Source of the DNA: Pyxidicoccus sp. MSG2
Lineage (GTDB): Bacteria > Myxococcota > Myxococcia > Myxococcales > Myxococcaceae
Assembly (NCBI RefSeq): GCF_026626705.1
Contig: NZ_JAPNKC010000001.1
Coordinates: forward strand, 7,954,001-8,018,000
Length of the DNA: 64,000 bases
Direction: 5' to 3'
Both the position numbers and the translations under genes were made by a program. Every line of letters begins with the position of its first letter. Position 1 is the stretch's first letter. Shown here in pieces: positions 6,953 to 15,226 of this stretch. Below the pieces are notes generated by a model, which saw only the letters and a program-made list of their open reading frames with translations, had not been told where the DNA came from and did no database searches.

Positions 6953-7792
6953 TCAGAGCGGCCGTACGGCCGGGCCGGGGAGGATTTCCCGCATGAAACG
7001 CTCCAGGCTGCCGCCGCCCCGGTGCTTCCACTGCATGGGGTAGCCGAGCGACACCTCCTCGAAGCGCACGCCGTCCCGCCACAGCGTGGCGGGCATGTGG
7101 AGGTGCCCGGAGACGACCACCTCCGCGCGGAAGCGCGTGTGCCAGTCCTCCGTGCGCTTGGTGCCGCACCAGATGGAGAAGCGGGGGATGCGCGGCAGCC
7201 GCACGTGCTCGTAGCGCAGCGGGTAGTGGTTGATGAGCACCGTGGAGCAGTCCGCGGGCAGCGCCTGCAGGCGCGCCAGGGTGGACTCCACGCGCGCGGC
7301 GCACCAGGCGGAACGGCTGAGGTAGGGCTCCGGGTGCAGGAGCACCTCGTCCGTGCACAGCAGGTCCTCCTCCCACGCCCACTCGAGCGCCTTTTCCGCG
7401 GGCACGTGGTCCGGGCGGAAGGAGTAGTCGTAGCCCAGGAACATGGGCACCAGGACCCGGGGAGGCCCCTCGCCGGGCCAGCGCGGGTAGGGGTCCTCCG
7501 GCGTGAGCGCGCCGTAGCTGCGGCACAGCGCCACCAGCCGCTGGTAGCGCGCCTCGCCGCGCAGGGGCGGCTGCTCTGACGGCATCGTCCACAGCTCGTG
7601 GTTGCCCGGCACCCAGAGCACCTGCCGGAAGCGCTCGGTGAGGGTGCGCAGCATCAGCTCCATCTCTGCCAGCGTCTCCCCCACGTCGCCCGCGACGATG
7701 AGCCAGTCCTCCGGATGTGCGGGGATGGACTGAAGGGCCTGCTTGTTGTCGGGGTGGCGCAGGTGCAAATCACTGATGGCGTAGAGCTTCAT
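6953..7792 (-). CDS. Calcineurin-like metallophosphoesterase
   Basis: 279 residues from ATG 7792, chosen because the protein then begins MKLYAISDLHLRH, the usual N-terminus of the family; the frame is open further upstream but lacks family character. The dinuclear metal site motifs are all present: SDLH (7-10), AGDVGET, GNHE, NHYP and GHLH. It hydrolyses a phosphoester with two metal ions; the substrate is unknown. No signal peptide, so cytoplasmic. It stands alone, convergent with the M4 peptidase. Confidence 0.9.
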   Translation of the reverse strand: MKLYAISDLHLRHPDNKQALQSIPAHPEDWLIVAGDVGETLAEMELMLRTLTERFRQVLWVPGNHELWTMPSEQPPLRGEARYQRLVALCRSYGALTPEDPYPRWPGEGPPRVLVPMFLGYDYSFRPDHVPAEKALEWAWEEDLLCTDEVLLHPEPYLSRSAWCAARVESTLARLQALPADCSTVLINHYPLRYEHVRLPRIPRFSIWCGTKRTEDWHTRFRAEVVVSGHLHMPATLWRDGVRFEEVSLGYPMQWKHRGGGSLERFMREILPGPAVRPL

Positions 7793-8002
7793 GGCGCGAG
7801 AGCGGGACCTTACCGCGTGCCCCGGGCGGCCGTCGTCCCCGGTGTGTCCGTCGGGTTGCCGCCAGAGCGGGTCATCCTCCCCGCGCACGGGAGGCCGCCT
7901 CGCGGGCCGGCCCCACCTGCCGCGTCCTCCGTGGGCAGGACTCCGTGGTCATCGGGGACGCGAGGGATGACGTGTGGGGTCCTCCGTGTTCCTGCTGACG
8001 CC

Positions 8003-8380
8003 TCACGCCGGACTGCCGACCACCCCCGCGCCCAGCGCGCGCAGCAGCGCATACAGCTCAGAGGGCGGCGCGGCGCGGTCCATCCAGGTGATGCCCCGCG
8101 CTCGCGGAGTCCGCGGCGGCAATGCCGTGTGGAGCGCGCAGGCGGTGCGCGGGTAGCGCGCGCGCACCTGCTCGAGCAGGCACAGCCCGTCACCATCCGG
8201 CAACAACTCACTGCTCACCACCACCGCGGGAGGCTCCTCCCGCACGAGGGCGAGCGCCTCCGCCACCCCGCGCGCGAAGCGCTTGCAGCCGGGCAGGTCC
8301 CTCACCAGACGCCGCAGTGCCGCGAGTGAGCGCGGGTCTTCGTCCACGAACAGGAAGGTCAACATGGTCTTCGCGTCCAC
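8003..8380 (-). CDS. Atypical receiver-domain protein lacking the phospho-acceptor Asp
   Basis: 125 residues from GTG 8380 (an ATG at 8365 is an alternative; neither has a good ribosome site). The fold pattern is that of a stand-alone response-regulator receiver: FLFVDEDP at strand 1 supplies the acidic cluster, and VVVSSELLPDGDG aligns with strand 3. Aligning the Pro of that loop with CheY Pro61 puts Ser at the Asp57 position, so normal phosphorylation is not expected. The conserved Lys of strand 5 also seems replaced. It may be a phosphorylation-independent receiver or a degenerate one. It is transcribed away from the XRE regulator at 8506. Confidence 0.7.
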   Translation of the reverse strand: MDAKTMLTFLFVDEDPRSLAALRRLVRDLPGCKRFARGVAEALALVREEPPAVVVSSELLPDGDGLCLLEQVRARYPRTACALHTALPPRTPRARGITWMDRAAPPSELYALLRALGAGVVGSPA

Positions 8381-8505
8381 TGCGCAGGACCCGTGAGGTG
8401 GGTGTGATGCACGGGGTCACCAGCCGACAAGACTACCCAGGAAGTTCTTGGATGCCAACCTCTCAAGTCATATCGACATAGGCGGACCCGGTAGGTTAAC
8501 GACCC

Positions 8506-8874
8506 ATGGAAAAGACCCTCGCATCCCGCCTTGGAGGAGCCGCGCGCCTCGCCAGGACCCGCCTCAACCTGACCCAGGCGGACGTCGCGGAGCGCATCGG
8601 CATCGCGAGCGAAGTCTATGGGCGACTGGAGCGCGGCCACATGCTGCCCAGCATCCAGACCTTCCGCCGGCTGTGCGTGGTGCTCTCCATCTCCGCGGAC
8701 GAGGCGCTGGGCCTCAAGCCGTCGCAGGAAGTGAAGTGGGCCGCGGAGCCTCCGAGCGACTACGGCGAATCCGCCGAGCTGCGCCGCCTCATGCGTCGCG
8801 CCCGCCAGCTGGACCGCACCGCCATCCGCATCCTCAGCGTGCTCGCCGCGCAGTTCAAACCGAAGGGCAACTGA
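8506..8874 (+). CDS. XRE-family helix-turn-helix transcriptional regulator
   Basis: 122 residues. An HTH_3 domain occupies about residues 8-66: RLARTRLNLTQADVAERIG, then ASEVYGRLERGHMLPS with the recognition helix, then LCVVLSISADEALGL. The C-terminal tail (70-122) is charged and helical with no recognisable effector domain. The gene is divergent from the receiver-like gene at 8003-8380 and converges on the DUF790 gene only 5 bases away. Target unknown. Confidence 0.9.
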   Translation: MEKTLASRLGGAARLARTRLNLTQADVAERIGIASEVYGRLERGHMLPSIQTFRRLCVVLSISADEALGLKPSQEVKWAAEPPSDYGESAELRRLMRRARQLDRTAIRILSVLAAQFKPKGN

Positions 8875-8879
8875 CCCGC

Positions 8880-10094
8880 TCATCGCCCGGACGCCTCCGC
8901 TCCCAACTTCGAGAGTCGCTCGCGCAGCTTCTTCGCCGAGGGAAAACCGTTGAAGAGCACCACCTGCGGGTGGGCCTCCAGCGCCTCGCGCTCCACCGCC
9001 GCCTTCGCCAGCGCCCGGTCCACGCCCAGCAGCAGCCCGCCGTCCGGGCGCGAGCGCAGCTCCGCCAGCCTCCGCGCCAGCGGCCCCGCGTGCCAGGCGT
9101 GGAAGAGCTCCAGCGCCACCTCGCGCCGCGACTCGCGGTGGCGGAAGGTCAGGTCCGGCACGCACAGCCCCGAGGCGCCCATGTGCCGGGGCAGCGGCGT
9201 GAGGTCCAGCTCCCAGGCTTCGTCCTGGAAGCCCTCCGCCAGCGAGGCCACCTCCGCCGGCACGTGGCCCAGCGCGGCTGGTAGCGGCGACACCAGCGGG
9301 TCCTTGTCGCTGAGCGAAAGGGTGGCCTGCTTGCGCGCCGTCTCCACCGTGGCCGTGAGCTCCCAACGCCCCAACACCGGCACCACCGACAGGAAGGACG
9401 CCAGCTGCAGGCCGTACTTCTTCTGCAGGGCCAGCATCGCCCCCGGGCCCTCCACCTCAAGCGACCAGTCCTCGCCGACGTGCCGCACTTCGGCCACCAG
9501 CCGGCAGAACTTCAGCCACCGGAGCACCTTGCGCACGCGCAGCAACTCCGGCGCGAGCGCCCGCAGCGTGAGGCGCCGCGCCGTCAGCAGCGGGCCCTGC
9601 GCCAATGCGAGGTTGTAGCGGTCCACCAGGGCCTGCGGGGTGAGGGGCTCGCCGTCCCAGCCCACCAGCCGCCGGTGACCGGGCAGGTCCGAGTACAGCG
9701 CCTCGCGCACCTCGGACAGTGGCGCGGGCAGGACTTGCGAGAGCCGCGCTTCGTATGCCTCCACCGTCGTGTCCGGCGGCAGCGTGCGCAGCACTCCGGC
9801 GGCCCCCTTCAGTCGCTCCCAGCGCGCCTCGCTCACGCCCGGGGAGGCTTCGTCGAAGCACAGCCGGTCCATCGACAGCTTTACCAGCCCGCGCGCCACC
9901 TTCGGCCGCGTGAAGGCTCCGGCCTTCAGCCCGAAGGACTCCTCCACGTCGTCCAACATCACTCCGCGCGAGGCCTCCACCTCGGCCAGCAACTCCTGGG
10001 CGAAGGCCAGCAGCGCCTCGTCGTCGCGCTTCACGTAGGCGGGGCGCAGCACGCCCTGGCGGACGCGGTAGGTGAGCAGGTCGCGGGTCAGCAC
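8880..10094 (-). CDS. DUF790 (Bax1-like) nuclease, partner of XPB helicase
   Basis: 404 residues from GTG 10094, which lies one base after the TGA of the upstream helicase gene and has AGGAAGAGG about 8 bases upstream. The N-terminus VLTRDLLTYRVRQG is typical of DUF790. In archaea the DUF790 protein Bax1 is a structure-specific nuclease that binds XPB in nucleotide excision repair. The C-terminal part has PDLTF followed by EVALELFHAWH (about 315-335), consistent with a PD-(D/E)XK-like nuclease core. Tight coupling to the XPB-like gene supports a joint function. Nuclease activity here is inferred from family. Confidence 0.85.
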   Translation of the reverse strand: MLTRDLLTYRVRQGVLRPAYVKRDDEALLAFAQELLAEVEASRGVMLDDVEESFGLKAGAFTRPKVARGLVKLSMDRLCFDEASPGVSEARWERLKGAAGVLRTLPPDTTVEAYEARLSQVLPAPLSEVREALYSDLPGHRRLVGWDGEPLTPQALVDRYNLALAQGPLLTARRLTLRALAPELLRVRKVLRWLKFCRLVAEVRHVGEDWSLEVEGPGAMLALQKKYGLQLASFLSVVPVLGRWELTATVETARKQATLSLSDKDPLVSPLPAALGHVPAEVASLAEGFQDEAWELDLTPLPRHMGASGLCVPDLTFRHRESRREVALELFHAWHAGPLARRLAELRSRPDGGLLLGVDRALAKAAVEREALEAHPQVVLFNGFPSAKKLRERLSKLGAEASGR

Positions 10095-10095
10095 C

Positions 10096-11475
10096 TCACG
10101 CCTCTTCCTGGTACGCGTCGTGCTGACGCCGCCGCTCGCTGATGCCGCTCTCCGCCGTCTGCGCCGAGCACACCTCGTACAGCAGCGCCCGCTTTCCGGG
10201 GCGCTTGCGGAGGATGCGCCCCAGGCGCTGCACGTGCTCGCGCACGCTGCCACTCCCGCTGAGCACCACGCCCACGCGTGCGTCGGGCACGTCCACGCCT
10301 TCATTCAGCACGCGCGAGGTGAGCAGCACCGGCAACTCTCCGCTCGAGAACGCAGCCAGCAGCGCCTTGCGCTCCGGCACCGGCGTGTGGTGCGTGAGCG
10401 CGGGAAGCAGCAGCCGCCGCGCCAGCGTATAGACAGTCTCGTTGTCATCGGTGAAGACGATGACGCGGTCCTCGCGGTGCTCCAGGAGGATGCGCCACAG
10501 CACCTCCTGCTTGGCGCTGGAGGTCAGGGCGATGCGGCGCTGCTCGCGGTACGCCCGGTACGCGGCACGGCCCTCGTCGCTGCGCTGGCTCTGCGCCAGG
10601 AAGCGCGCCCACCCTTCCGGTGCGGAGAGCTGCACGCCCAGCCTGCGCACGAAGCCCACGTACAGCGCCCTCGCCGCGTCGTAGCGCGCCTTCTCGTCCG
10701 GCGGCAGCGGCACCTCCACCCGCTTCACCTCGTAGGGCGCAAGGTACTCGCCCTGCAGCTCGCGGATGTCCGTGCGGTGCACGCGCGGGCCCAGCAACTC
10801 CTCGCACACGCGCTCGCCGCCGTCCGTGCGCTCCAACGTCGCCGTCAGTCCCAGCCGGTACGGCGCCAGCGAGCCCTCCGCCACGAAGCGGTAGCTGGGC
10901 GCTGGCAGGTGGTGGCACTCGTCGCAGATGAGGAGGCCGAAGCGGTTGCCGTGGAACTCCGTCTGCAACGTGGCCGAGTCGTATGTCGTCACCGTCAGCG
11001 GCTGCCTGTCACTCACCCCGCCGCCCAGCAGCCCCACCGGCACGGAGAAGTGGCGGGCCAGCACGCCTTGCCACTGCGTCATCAAATCCAGCGTGGGCAC
11101 CACCACCAGGGTGGGCCGCTTCACCTGCGCGATGGCCAGCACCGCCATCAGCGTCTTGCCCGCGCCCGTGGGCAGCTCCACCAGACCCCGGCCTCCCGCC
11201 TTCGTCCACGCGTCCAGCGCCGCGCGCTGGTGGGGGAAGGGGGTGATGGGCGTGGTGAGCTCCAACTCCAGCGGCTCGAAGCGCCTGGCCCGGTCCTCGT
11301 ACGGCAGCCCCAGCTCGCGCAGCCGCAGCACCGCGTCGCGGTAGTGCCACGCGGGCGCGCGGTACACCCCCGTGCGGGAGTCCCTTTGAAACAGGGCAAG
11401 CAGGCGGGCGTCGTCCGGCAGCACCGGGGCCACCAGGGTGCCGCAGTCGAAGTGGAGCTCGGTGGGGGTGGCCAT
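10096..11475 (-). CDS. XPB/Rad25-like DEAD/DEAH-box helicase
   Basis: 459 residues from ATG 11475; an in-frame GTG at 11607 would add 44 unconvincing residues. Superfamily 2 motifs: PFPHQ (Q-motif-like, about 80), PTGAGKT (102-108), CDECHH (184-189), LTATLERTDG (210-219, containing the RED-like region of XPB) and QRLGRILRKRPGK (motif VI). XPB-family helicases unwind DNA during nucleotide excision repair; bacterial versions are scattered and often sit beside DUF790, as here. The gene directly precedes the DUF790 gene, so the pair is probably one transcript. Confidence 0.9.
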   Translation of the reverse strand: MATPTELHFDCGTLVAPVLPDDARLLALFQRDSRTGVYRAPAWHYRDAVLRLRELGLPYEDRARRFEPLELELTTPITPFPHQRAALDAWTKAGGRGLVELPTGAGKTLMAVLAIAQVKRPTLVVVPTLDLMTQWQGVLARHFSVPVGLLGGGVSDRQPLTVTTYDSATLQTEFHGNRFGLLICDECHHLPAPSYRFVAEGSLAPYRLGLTATLERTDGGERVCEELLGPRVHRTDIRELQGEYLAPYEVKRVEVPLPPDEKARYDAARALYVGFVRRLGVQLSAPEGWARFLAQSQRSDEGRAAYRAYREQRRIALTSSAKQEVLWRILLEHREDRVIVFTDDNETVYTLARRLLLPALTHHTPVPERKALLAAFSSGELPVLLTSRVLNEGVDVPDARVGVVLSGSGSVREHVQRLGRILRKRPGKRALLYEVCSAQTAESGISERRRQHDAYQEEA

Positions 11476-11624
11476 GCGCCTGACGGGAAGTAGCCCGTCA
11501 ACCCGCGTTTCGCCACCATCAAGAAAGACCTGGAGAGTAGGACCACCGCCTGACCTCCTGGTTCCCCTCCGGCCGTCGTCCTGACTTGCGGAGGTGGGAG
11601 GGTTCACGGTACCCAGCGCGCGGC

Positions 11625-12083
11625 ATGCGTCTCATCTCGCTCGTTCCCCTGCTGTGCGGCCTGGCCGTGGTGGCCCAGGCCGGTCTCAACCGTCGCTTCG
11701 CGGGCCAGTGGGGGCTGCTGAGCGCCGTCCTCATGAACATGGTGGTGGCAACGGTGGCCACCTTCGCCGTCTACGTGGTGGCGCGCTCGGTGCCGGGCTT
11801 CTGGCCCGAGGCCGCCGCTCCCGGTGGCTCCGGCCGCTTCTTCGACGGCTTCACCGTGTGGCACCTGCTGCCGGGCCTGTGTGGAGTGCTCATCGTCGTC
11901 GGCATGCCGTGGGCCATGGGCCGGCTGGGCGCGGTGCAGTCCGCGCTCCTGCTGATGGCCGCGCAGCTCCTCACCAGCCTCGTGTGGGATGCCATGGTGG
12001 AAGGGCGTCCGGCCACGCTCGCCCGGGTGGTGGGCTCGGCGCTCGCCTTCGCGGGGGCCGCCATCGCGGTGTGGAAGGGCTAG
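11625..12083 (+). CDS. DUF606/YdcZ-family DMT-type membrane protein
   Basis: 152 residues starting MRLISLVPLLCGLAVVAQ at ATG 11625. The length and the four or five hydrophobic segments match the DUF606 half-size drug/metabolite transporter family, with the characteristic N-terminal QAGLNRRF (Gln-Ala-Gly-x-Asn) motif. Membrane segments lie near 4-20, 33-54, 79-96, 100-120 and 133-150. Members act as dimers; substrate unknown. It is divergent from the XPB-like gene. Confidence 0.85.
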   Translation: MRLISLVPLLCGLAVVAQAGLNRRFAGQWGLLSAVLMNMVVATVATFAVYVVARSVPGFWPEAAAPGGSGRFFDGFTVWHLLPGLCGVLIVVGMPWAMGRLGAVQSALLLMAAQLLTSLVWDAMVEGRPATLARVVGSALAFAGAAIAVWKG

Positions 12084-12095
12084 ATTCAACGGGTG

Positions 12096-12503
12096 ATGCG
12101 CCGCGTCCTCATCGTCAGTCCCCACACTCCCTCACGCGAGTTGCTGCGGCGCATGCTCGAGGAGCCGGGGCTGTCGGTGTCCGCGACGGGCGACACGGAT
12201 GATGCGTTCGCCGCCATCTCCTCCACGCCGCCGGTGCTCGTGGTGGTGGACCTGCGCAGGCCGGACGAGGACCACCCGCTGTTCCTCGGACTGCTGCGCA
12301 AGCGTCACCCCGCGCTGCCCGTCATCGCGCTGGTGCCCGGACGGTTGCGCATCTTCGACGGCCGCCACGAGCGCGTGCGCGAGGCCCATGGAGAGACGAC
12401 CGAGGCGCTCCAGCACCTGCTCGGCGCGCTGAGGCAGGCCATGCACGACGTGCTCGCGCAGGAATTGCTCCGCGTGCTGCGCACCCCGGTGGGACAGGCC
12501 TGA
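12096..12503 (+). CDS. Receiver-like protein with altered acidic pocket
   Basis: 135 residues from ATG 12096 (GTG 12093 is equally possible), 12 bases after the DUF606 gene. RRVLIVSPHTPSRELL aligns with receiver strand 1, but the usual pair of acidic residues that binds Mg2+ is Ser-Pro here. The likely phospho-acceptor Asp is kept in VVVDLRRPDED. The C-terminus replaces the normal alpha4-beta5 region by a long helix. It is probably a stand-alone, atypical receiver; partner kinase unknown. Confidence 0.65.
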   Translation: MRRVLIVSPHTPSRELLRRMLEEPGLSVSATGDTDDAFAAISSTPPVLVVVDLRRPDEDHPLFLGLLRKRHPALPVIALVPGRLRIFDGRHERVREAHGETTEALQHLLGALRQAMHDVLAQELLRVLRTPVGQA

Positions 12504-12571
12504 CGCGCGGAGACATGCGGGCCCGGGAGGGGGCATGGGCGAGGAGCCCTGCTCGCGGCTACGCTGGGGAC

Positions 12572-13411
12572 ATGCGTGCTGTCCGCCTCGCGCCGCTCCT
12601 GCTGCTCCTCGTGCTCGCTCCCCGCGTTGGAAGGGCGCAGGCGGCGGAGACTCCCTCGGAAGACGGTTCGTGGAATGCGTTTCCGGAGGGCGCGGCTCCC
12701 ACACCTGTCGTCGAAGAGCCGTTCGAGCCCATCGACTTCCCCGGCCAGACGGCCGCGCCCGACACGGCCATGGATGCGGCACCCGCCCGCGACATCGGCC
12801 CTGCTTCGGAGCCTCCCGCTCCAGAGGGAGACTTCTCACGGGAGGCTTCCTCACCGCTGAGCCTCATCCCCTCGCCGTCCGCTTCCGGCCCCTCGCCGCG
12901 CCTGACGCCGGAGCCGCTGGCGGTGCCACTGGTGCGCTCGCTCCTGGACCTGGCGGGGGCGAGCGCCCTGACGTTGAGCAGCGCCGTCGCGATGGATGCG
13001 CTCGTCGGCACGCGCTGCTTCCGCGACACCGAGCGCATGTGCATCCTCACGTCCTTCCTCGTCACGATGCTGAGCGTCTCGGCCACCGCGCCCGTGGGGG
13101 CGTGGGCCGTCGGCAGCCTCCTGGGCGGTGAGGGGAAGCTCTGGGCGGCCTACCTGGGCGCGGCGATGGGGATGGGCCTGGGCGTCATCGGCACCATGCC
13201 CACCATCGCCTTCGGGAGCGGCGTCATCCTCGCGGTCGCCGGCCCCATCGGCGCGGCGGTCGGCGCGGTCATCGGCTACGAGGTCTCCCACCGGAGCGTG
13301 GTGCGCGGCGCCTCGCGGTTCGCGCAGCGGCCCGCGGGCTTGAGGGTGTCCCCCCTGGTCGCCACCACCCAGGGCGGCAGCCTGCTGGGTGGGATGATGG
13401 GGACCTTCTGA
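12572..13411 (+). CDS. Exported membrane protein of unknown function
   Basis: 279 residues from ATG 12572. An N-terminal signal peptide (MRAVRLAPLLLLLVLAPRVGRAQA) is followed by a Pro/Ala/Ser-rich segment to about residue 125 that is probably disordered. The C-terminal half has several hydrophobic, glycine-rich helices (about 130-150, 165-190, 195-235 and 240-255), suggesting a membrane-embedded domain. Two Cys (TRCFRD and ERMCIL) could form a disulphide. No family recognised. Confidence 0.7.
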   Translation: MRAVRLAPLLLLLVLAPRVGRAQAAETPSEDGSWNAFPEGAAPTPVVEEPFEPIDFPGQTAAPDTAMDAAPARDIGPASEPPAPEGDFSREASSPLSLIPSPSASGPSPRLTPEPLAVPLVRSLLDLAGASALTLSSAVAMDALVGTRCFRDTERMCILTSFLVTMLSVSATAPVGAWAVGSLLGGEGKLWAAYLGAAMGMGLGVIGTMPTIAFGSGVILAVAGPIGAAVGAVIGYEVSHRSVVRGASRFAQRPAGLRVSPLVATTQGGSLLGGMMGTF

Positions 13412-13427
13412 GCGGAAGCGCCACGCT

Positions 13428-14063
13428 TCAGAGGCGCAGGCGGTAGCCCAGGCTCGCGAGGAGGCCGCCCACGTTGGCGTCCCCCGTGATGACGAGGTCC
13501 ACCGGGGCGAAGTGGTAGTGCGCCTCCACGAAGAGCCCGCCCGGACCGAGCGGCAACTCCAGCCCGGCCAGCGCCTGCAGGCCCAGGCCGCCGTCGCTCT
13601 CCGAGGACACGGCGCCGAAGATGTCCGCTGTCGCGCGGTGCAGGTAGAGGCCGACGCCGCCGCCCACGTACGGCGTGAGCGTGCCGAGCGTGTGCTCGAA
13701 GCGGTACACGGCCGACAGCTGGAAGGCCACCTCGCGCACGGCGACCGAGTAGGTGCCATCCGGCGGAGGGGCGCCGAAGCCACCGAGCTGCGGGTCCGTC
13801 AGCGTGCCCGACAGCTTCGGCCGGTGGTAGTTCACCTCCACCACCACCGCGAGCCGCCGCTCCAGCAGCGGCGTGATGTAGCCCACCTCCGCGGCCAGGT
13901 AGAGGTCGCCGCTCAGCGGCGTGGTGGTCTTGAAGAAGCCCACCTTCGGGGCGAGCAGGACGCTGCCCTCGCGATGGGCGGTGTCCGTCTCGGCCGCGAG
14001 CGGCGTGGCGGGCTCGGCGGCGGCGAGCGTGGTGAGCGCGGCGAGCAGGGCAAGGGCGTTCAT
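13428..14063 (-). CDS. Outer-membrane beta-barrel protein
   Basis: 211 residues from ATG 14063, which overlaps the stop of the upstream lipoprotein gene (ATGA). The signal peptide is MNALALLAALTTLAAA. The remainder alternates polar and hydrophobic residues with repeated short strands ending in aromatic residues, for example FQLSAVYRFEHTLGTLTPYVGGGVGLYL, and finishes LASLGYRLRL. This is the pattern of OmpA/OmpW-like 8-stranded barrels. It is probably made with the IPT/TIG lipoprotein. Function beyond barrel structure unknown. Confidence 0.8.
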   Translation of the reverse strand: MNALALLAALTTLAAAEPATPLAAETDTAHREGSVLLAPKVGFFKTTTPLSGDLYLAAEVGYITPLLERRLAVVVEVNYHRPKLSGTLTDPQLGGFGAPPPDGTYSVAVREVAFQLSAVYRFEHTLGTLTPYVGGGVGLYLHRATADIFGAVSSESDGGLGLQALAGLELPLGPGGLFVEAHYHFAPVDLVITGDANVGGLLASLGYRLRL

Positions 14064-15226
14064 GGTGCAGGCGCTCCGCAGGGCTGGGAAGCCAGGGCAC
14101 ACTCCCCGAGGTCCGACATCAGGCCCACCGCCCCGTCCGCGGTGACGGTGAAGCCCTGGATGGCCGGCACCTCGCCGATGGCGCCCCCCGGGTCCGCGAC
14201 CTCGAGAGCGTAGGGGCCGCCGGGCACGATGCCGCCCGGACACCGCGGGTCGGTGATGGGCGGCGCGTCGAGGCCGGAGCAGGTGGGCACCACCGCCCTC
14301 ACGGTGCCGGGCGCGTCGTAGGTGACGTCGCGCAGCGGGATGCGCACCACCTCCGACGGATTCGTCTTCAGGGGCGCCACGAGGACGATGTCCGGCGGCC
14401 CCGAGAACGGGCGCTGATCTCCGGTGGGCGTGTTGGTGAGGGTGATGGCCTGGTCGCTCAGCTCGCTGCCGGTGCGCGGCGCCAGGGTGAGCGTGCCCAA
14501 GCGCTCGTAGGTGATGTCCAGCGCGCGGGACACCGTGGTGCCACAGCCCTCCGGGTTGGTGAGCACCAGGTCGTAGACGCCTTCGGACATCCCGGGGGGA
14601 ATCTCCGACTCGATGCGCGTGGGCGAGATGACGTTGATGACGAACAGCGACTGGCGAGACCCGTCGGCGCTGACCAGGACGATGTACGGGAAGGTGTCGA
14701 GCCGGAAGCCCGTCCCCTCGATGACGATGGGGCTCGAGCCCGCGAACGTATAGCCATCCGGCGGCGGCTCCACCCGGGTGATGGTCGGCGGCGGCACGAC
14801 GATGACCGCGTCCGCCAGCGAGGCGCTGCCGCCCACCGGGTTGCTCACCTCCAGCGTGTAGCTGCCCTCGGGCAGATCCACCGGCGGCGTCGAGTCCCGC
14901 GTGGGCACGTCCACCAGCAGCAGCTCCGGGCGGATGTAGAAGACGTGCTCCCGGGGCAGCGTGAGCGTCGTGGGCCCGCGCAGCGTCACCTCCGGCAGCG
15001 CCGCCACGGGCGTCTCTTCGAGCACGTCCCCGGGCACGGGGGCGAAGCCGTCACCGGCAATCTCGAGCCGCCAGCCGTGCTCCGCGCCCTGGGCATTGCA
15101 GATGCGCGGGGGCGTGACGTTGCGGGTGAGCGGGTTGATGGCTCCCTGGATGCGGGGCGTGGGGCCTTCCGTCGTCCGGGAGCAGGCGACAAGTGCGAGC
15201 AGGGCTGCGGCGACCGGCAGGCGCAA
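14060..15226 (-). CDS. IPT/TIG-domain lipoprotein
   Basis: 388 residues from TTG 15226, selected because GGAGGAG sits 6 bases upstream and the product then begins with a clean lipoprotein signal (RLPVAAALLALVAC). An open frame with TTG 15247 is the alternative. At least two immunoglobulin-like IPT/TIG repeats are visible: PPTITRVEPPPDGYTFAG...IVIEGTGF (about 155-185) and TLTLAPRTGSELSDQAITLTN. Such proteins are surface or periplasmic binding proteins. The gene overlaps the beta-barrel gene by 4 bases and is presumably cotranscribed with it. Confidence 0.8.
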   Translation of the reverse strand: MRLPVAAALLALVACSRTTEGPTPRIQGAINPLTRNVTPPRICNAQGAEHGWRLEIAGDGFAPVPGDVLEETPVAALPEVTLRGPTTLTLPREHVFYIRPELLLVDVPTRDSTPPVDLPEGSYTLEVSNPVGGSASLADAVIVVPPPTITRVEPPPDGYTFAGSSPIVIEGTGFRLDTFPYIVLVSADGSRQSLFVINVISPTRIESEIPPGMSEGVYDLVLTNPEGCGTTVSRALDITYERLGTLTLAPRTGSELSDQAITLTNTPTGDQRPFSGPPDIVLVAPLKTNPSEVVRIPLRDVTYDAPGTVRAVVPTCSGLDAPPITDPRCPGGIVPGGPYALEVADPGGAIGEVPAIQGFTVTADGAVGLMSDLGECALASQPCGAPAP

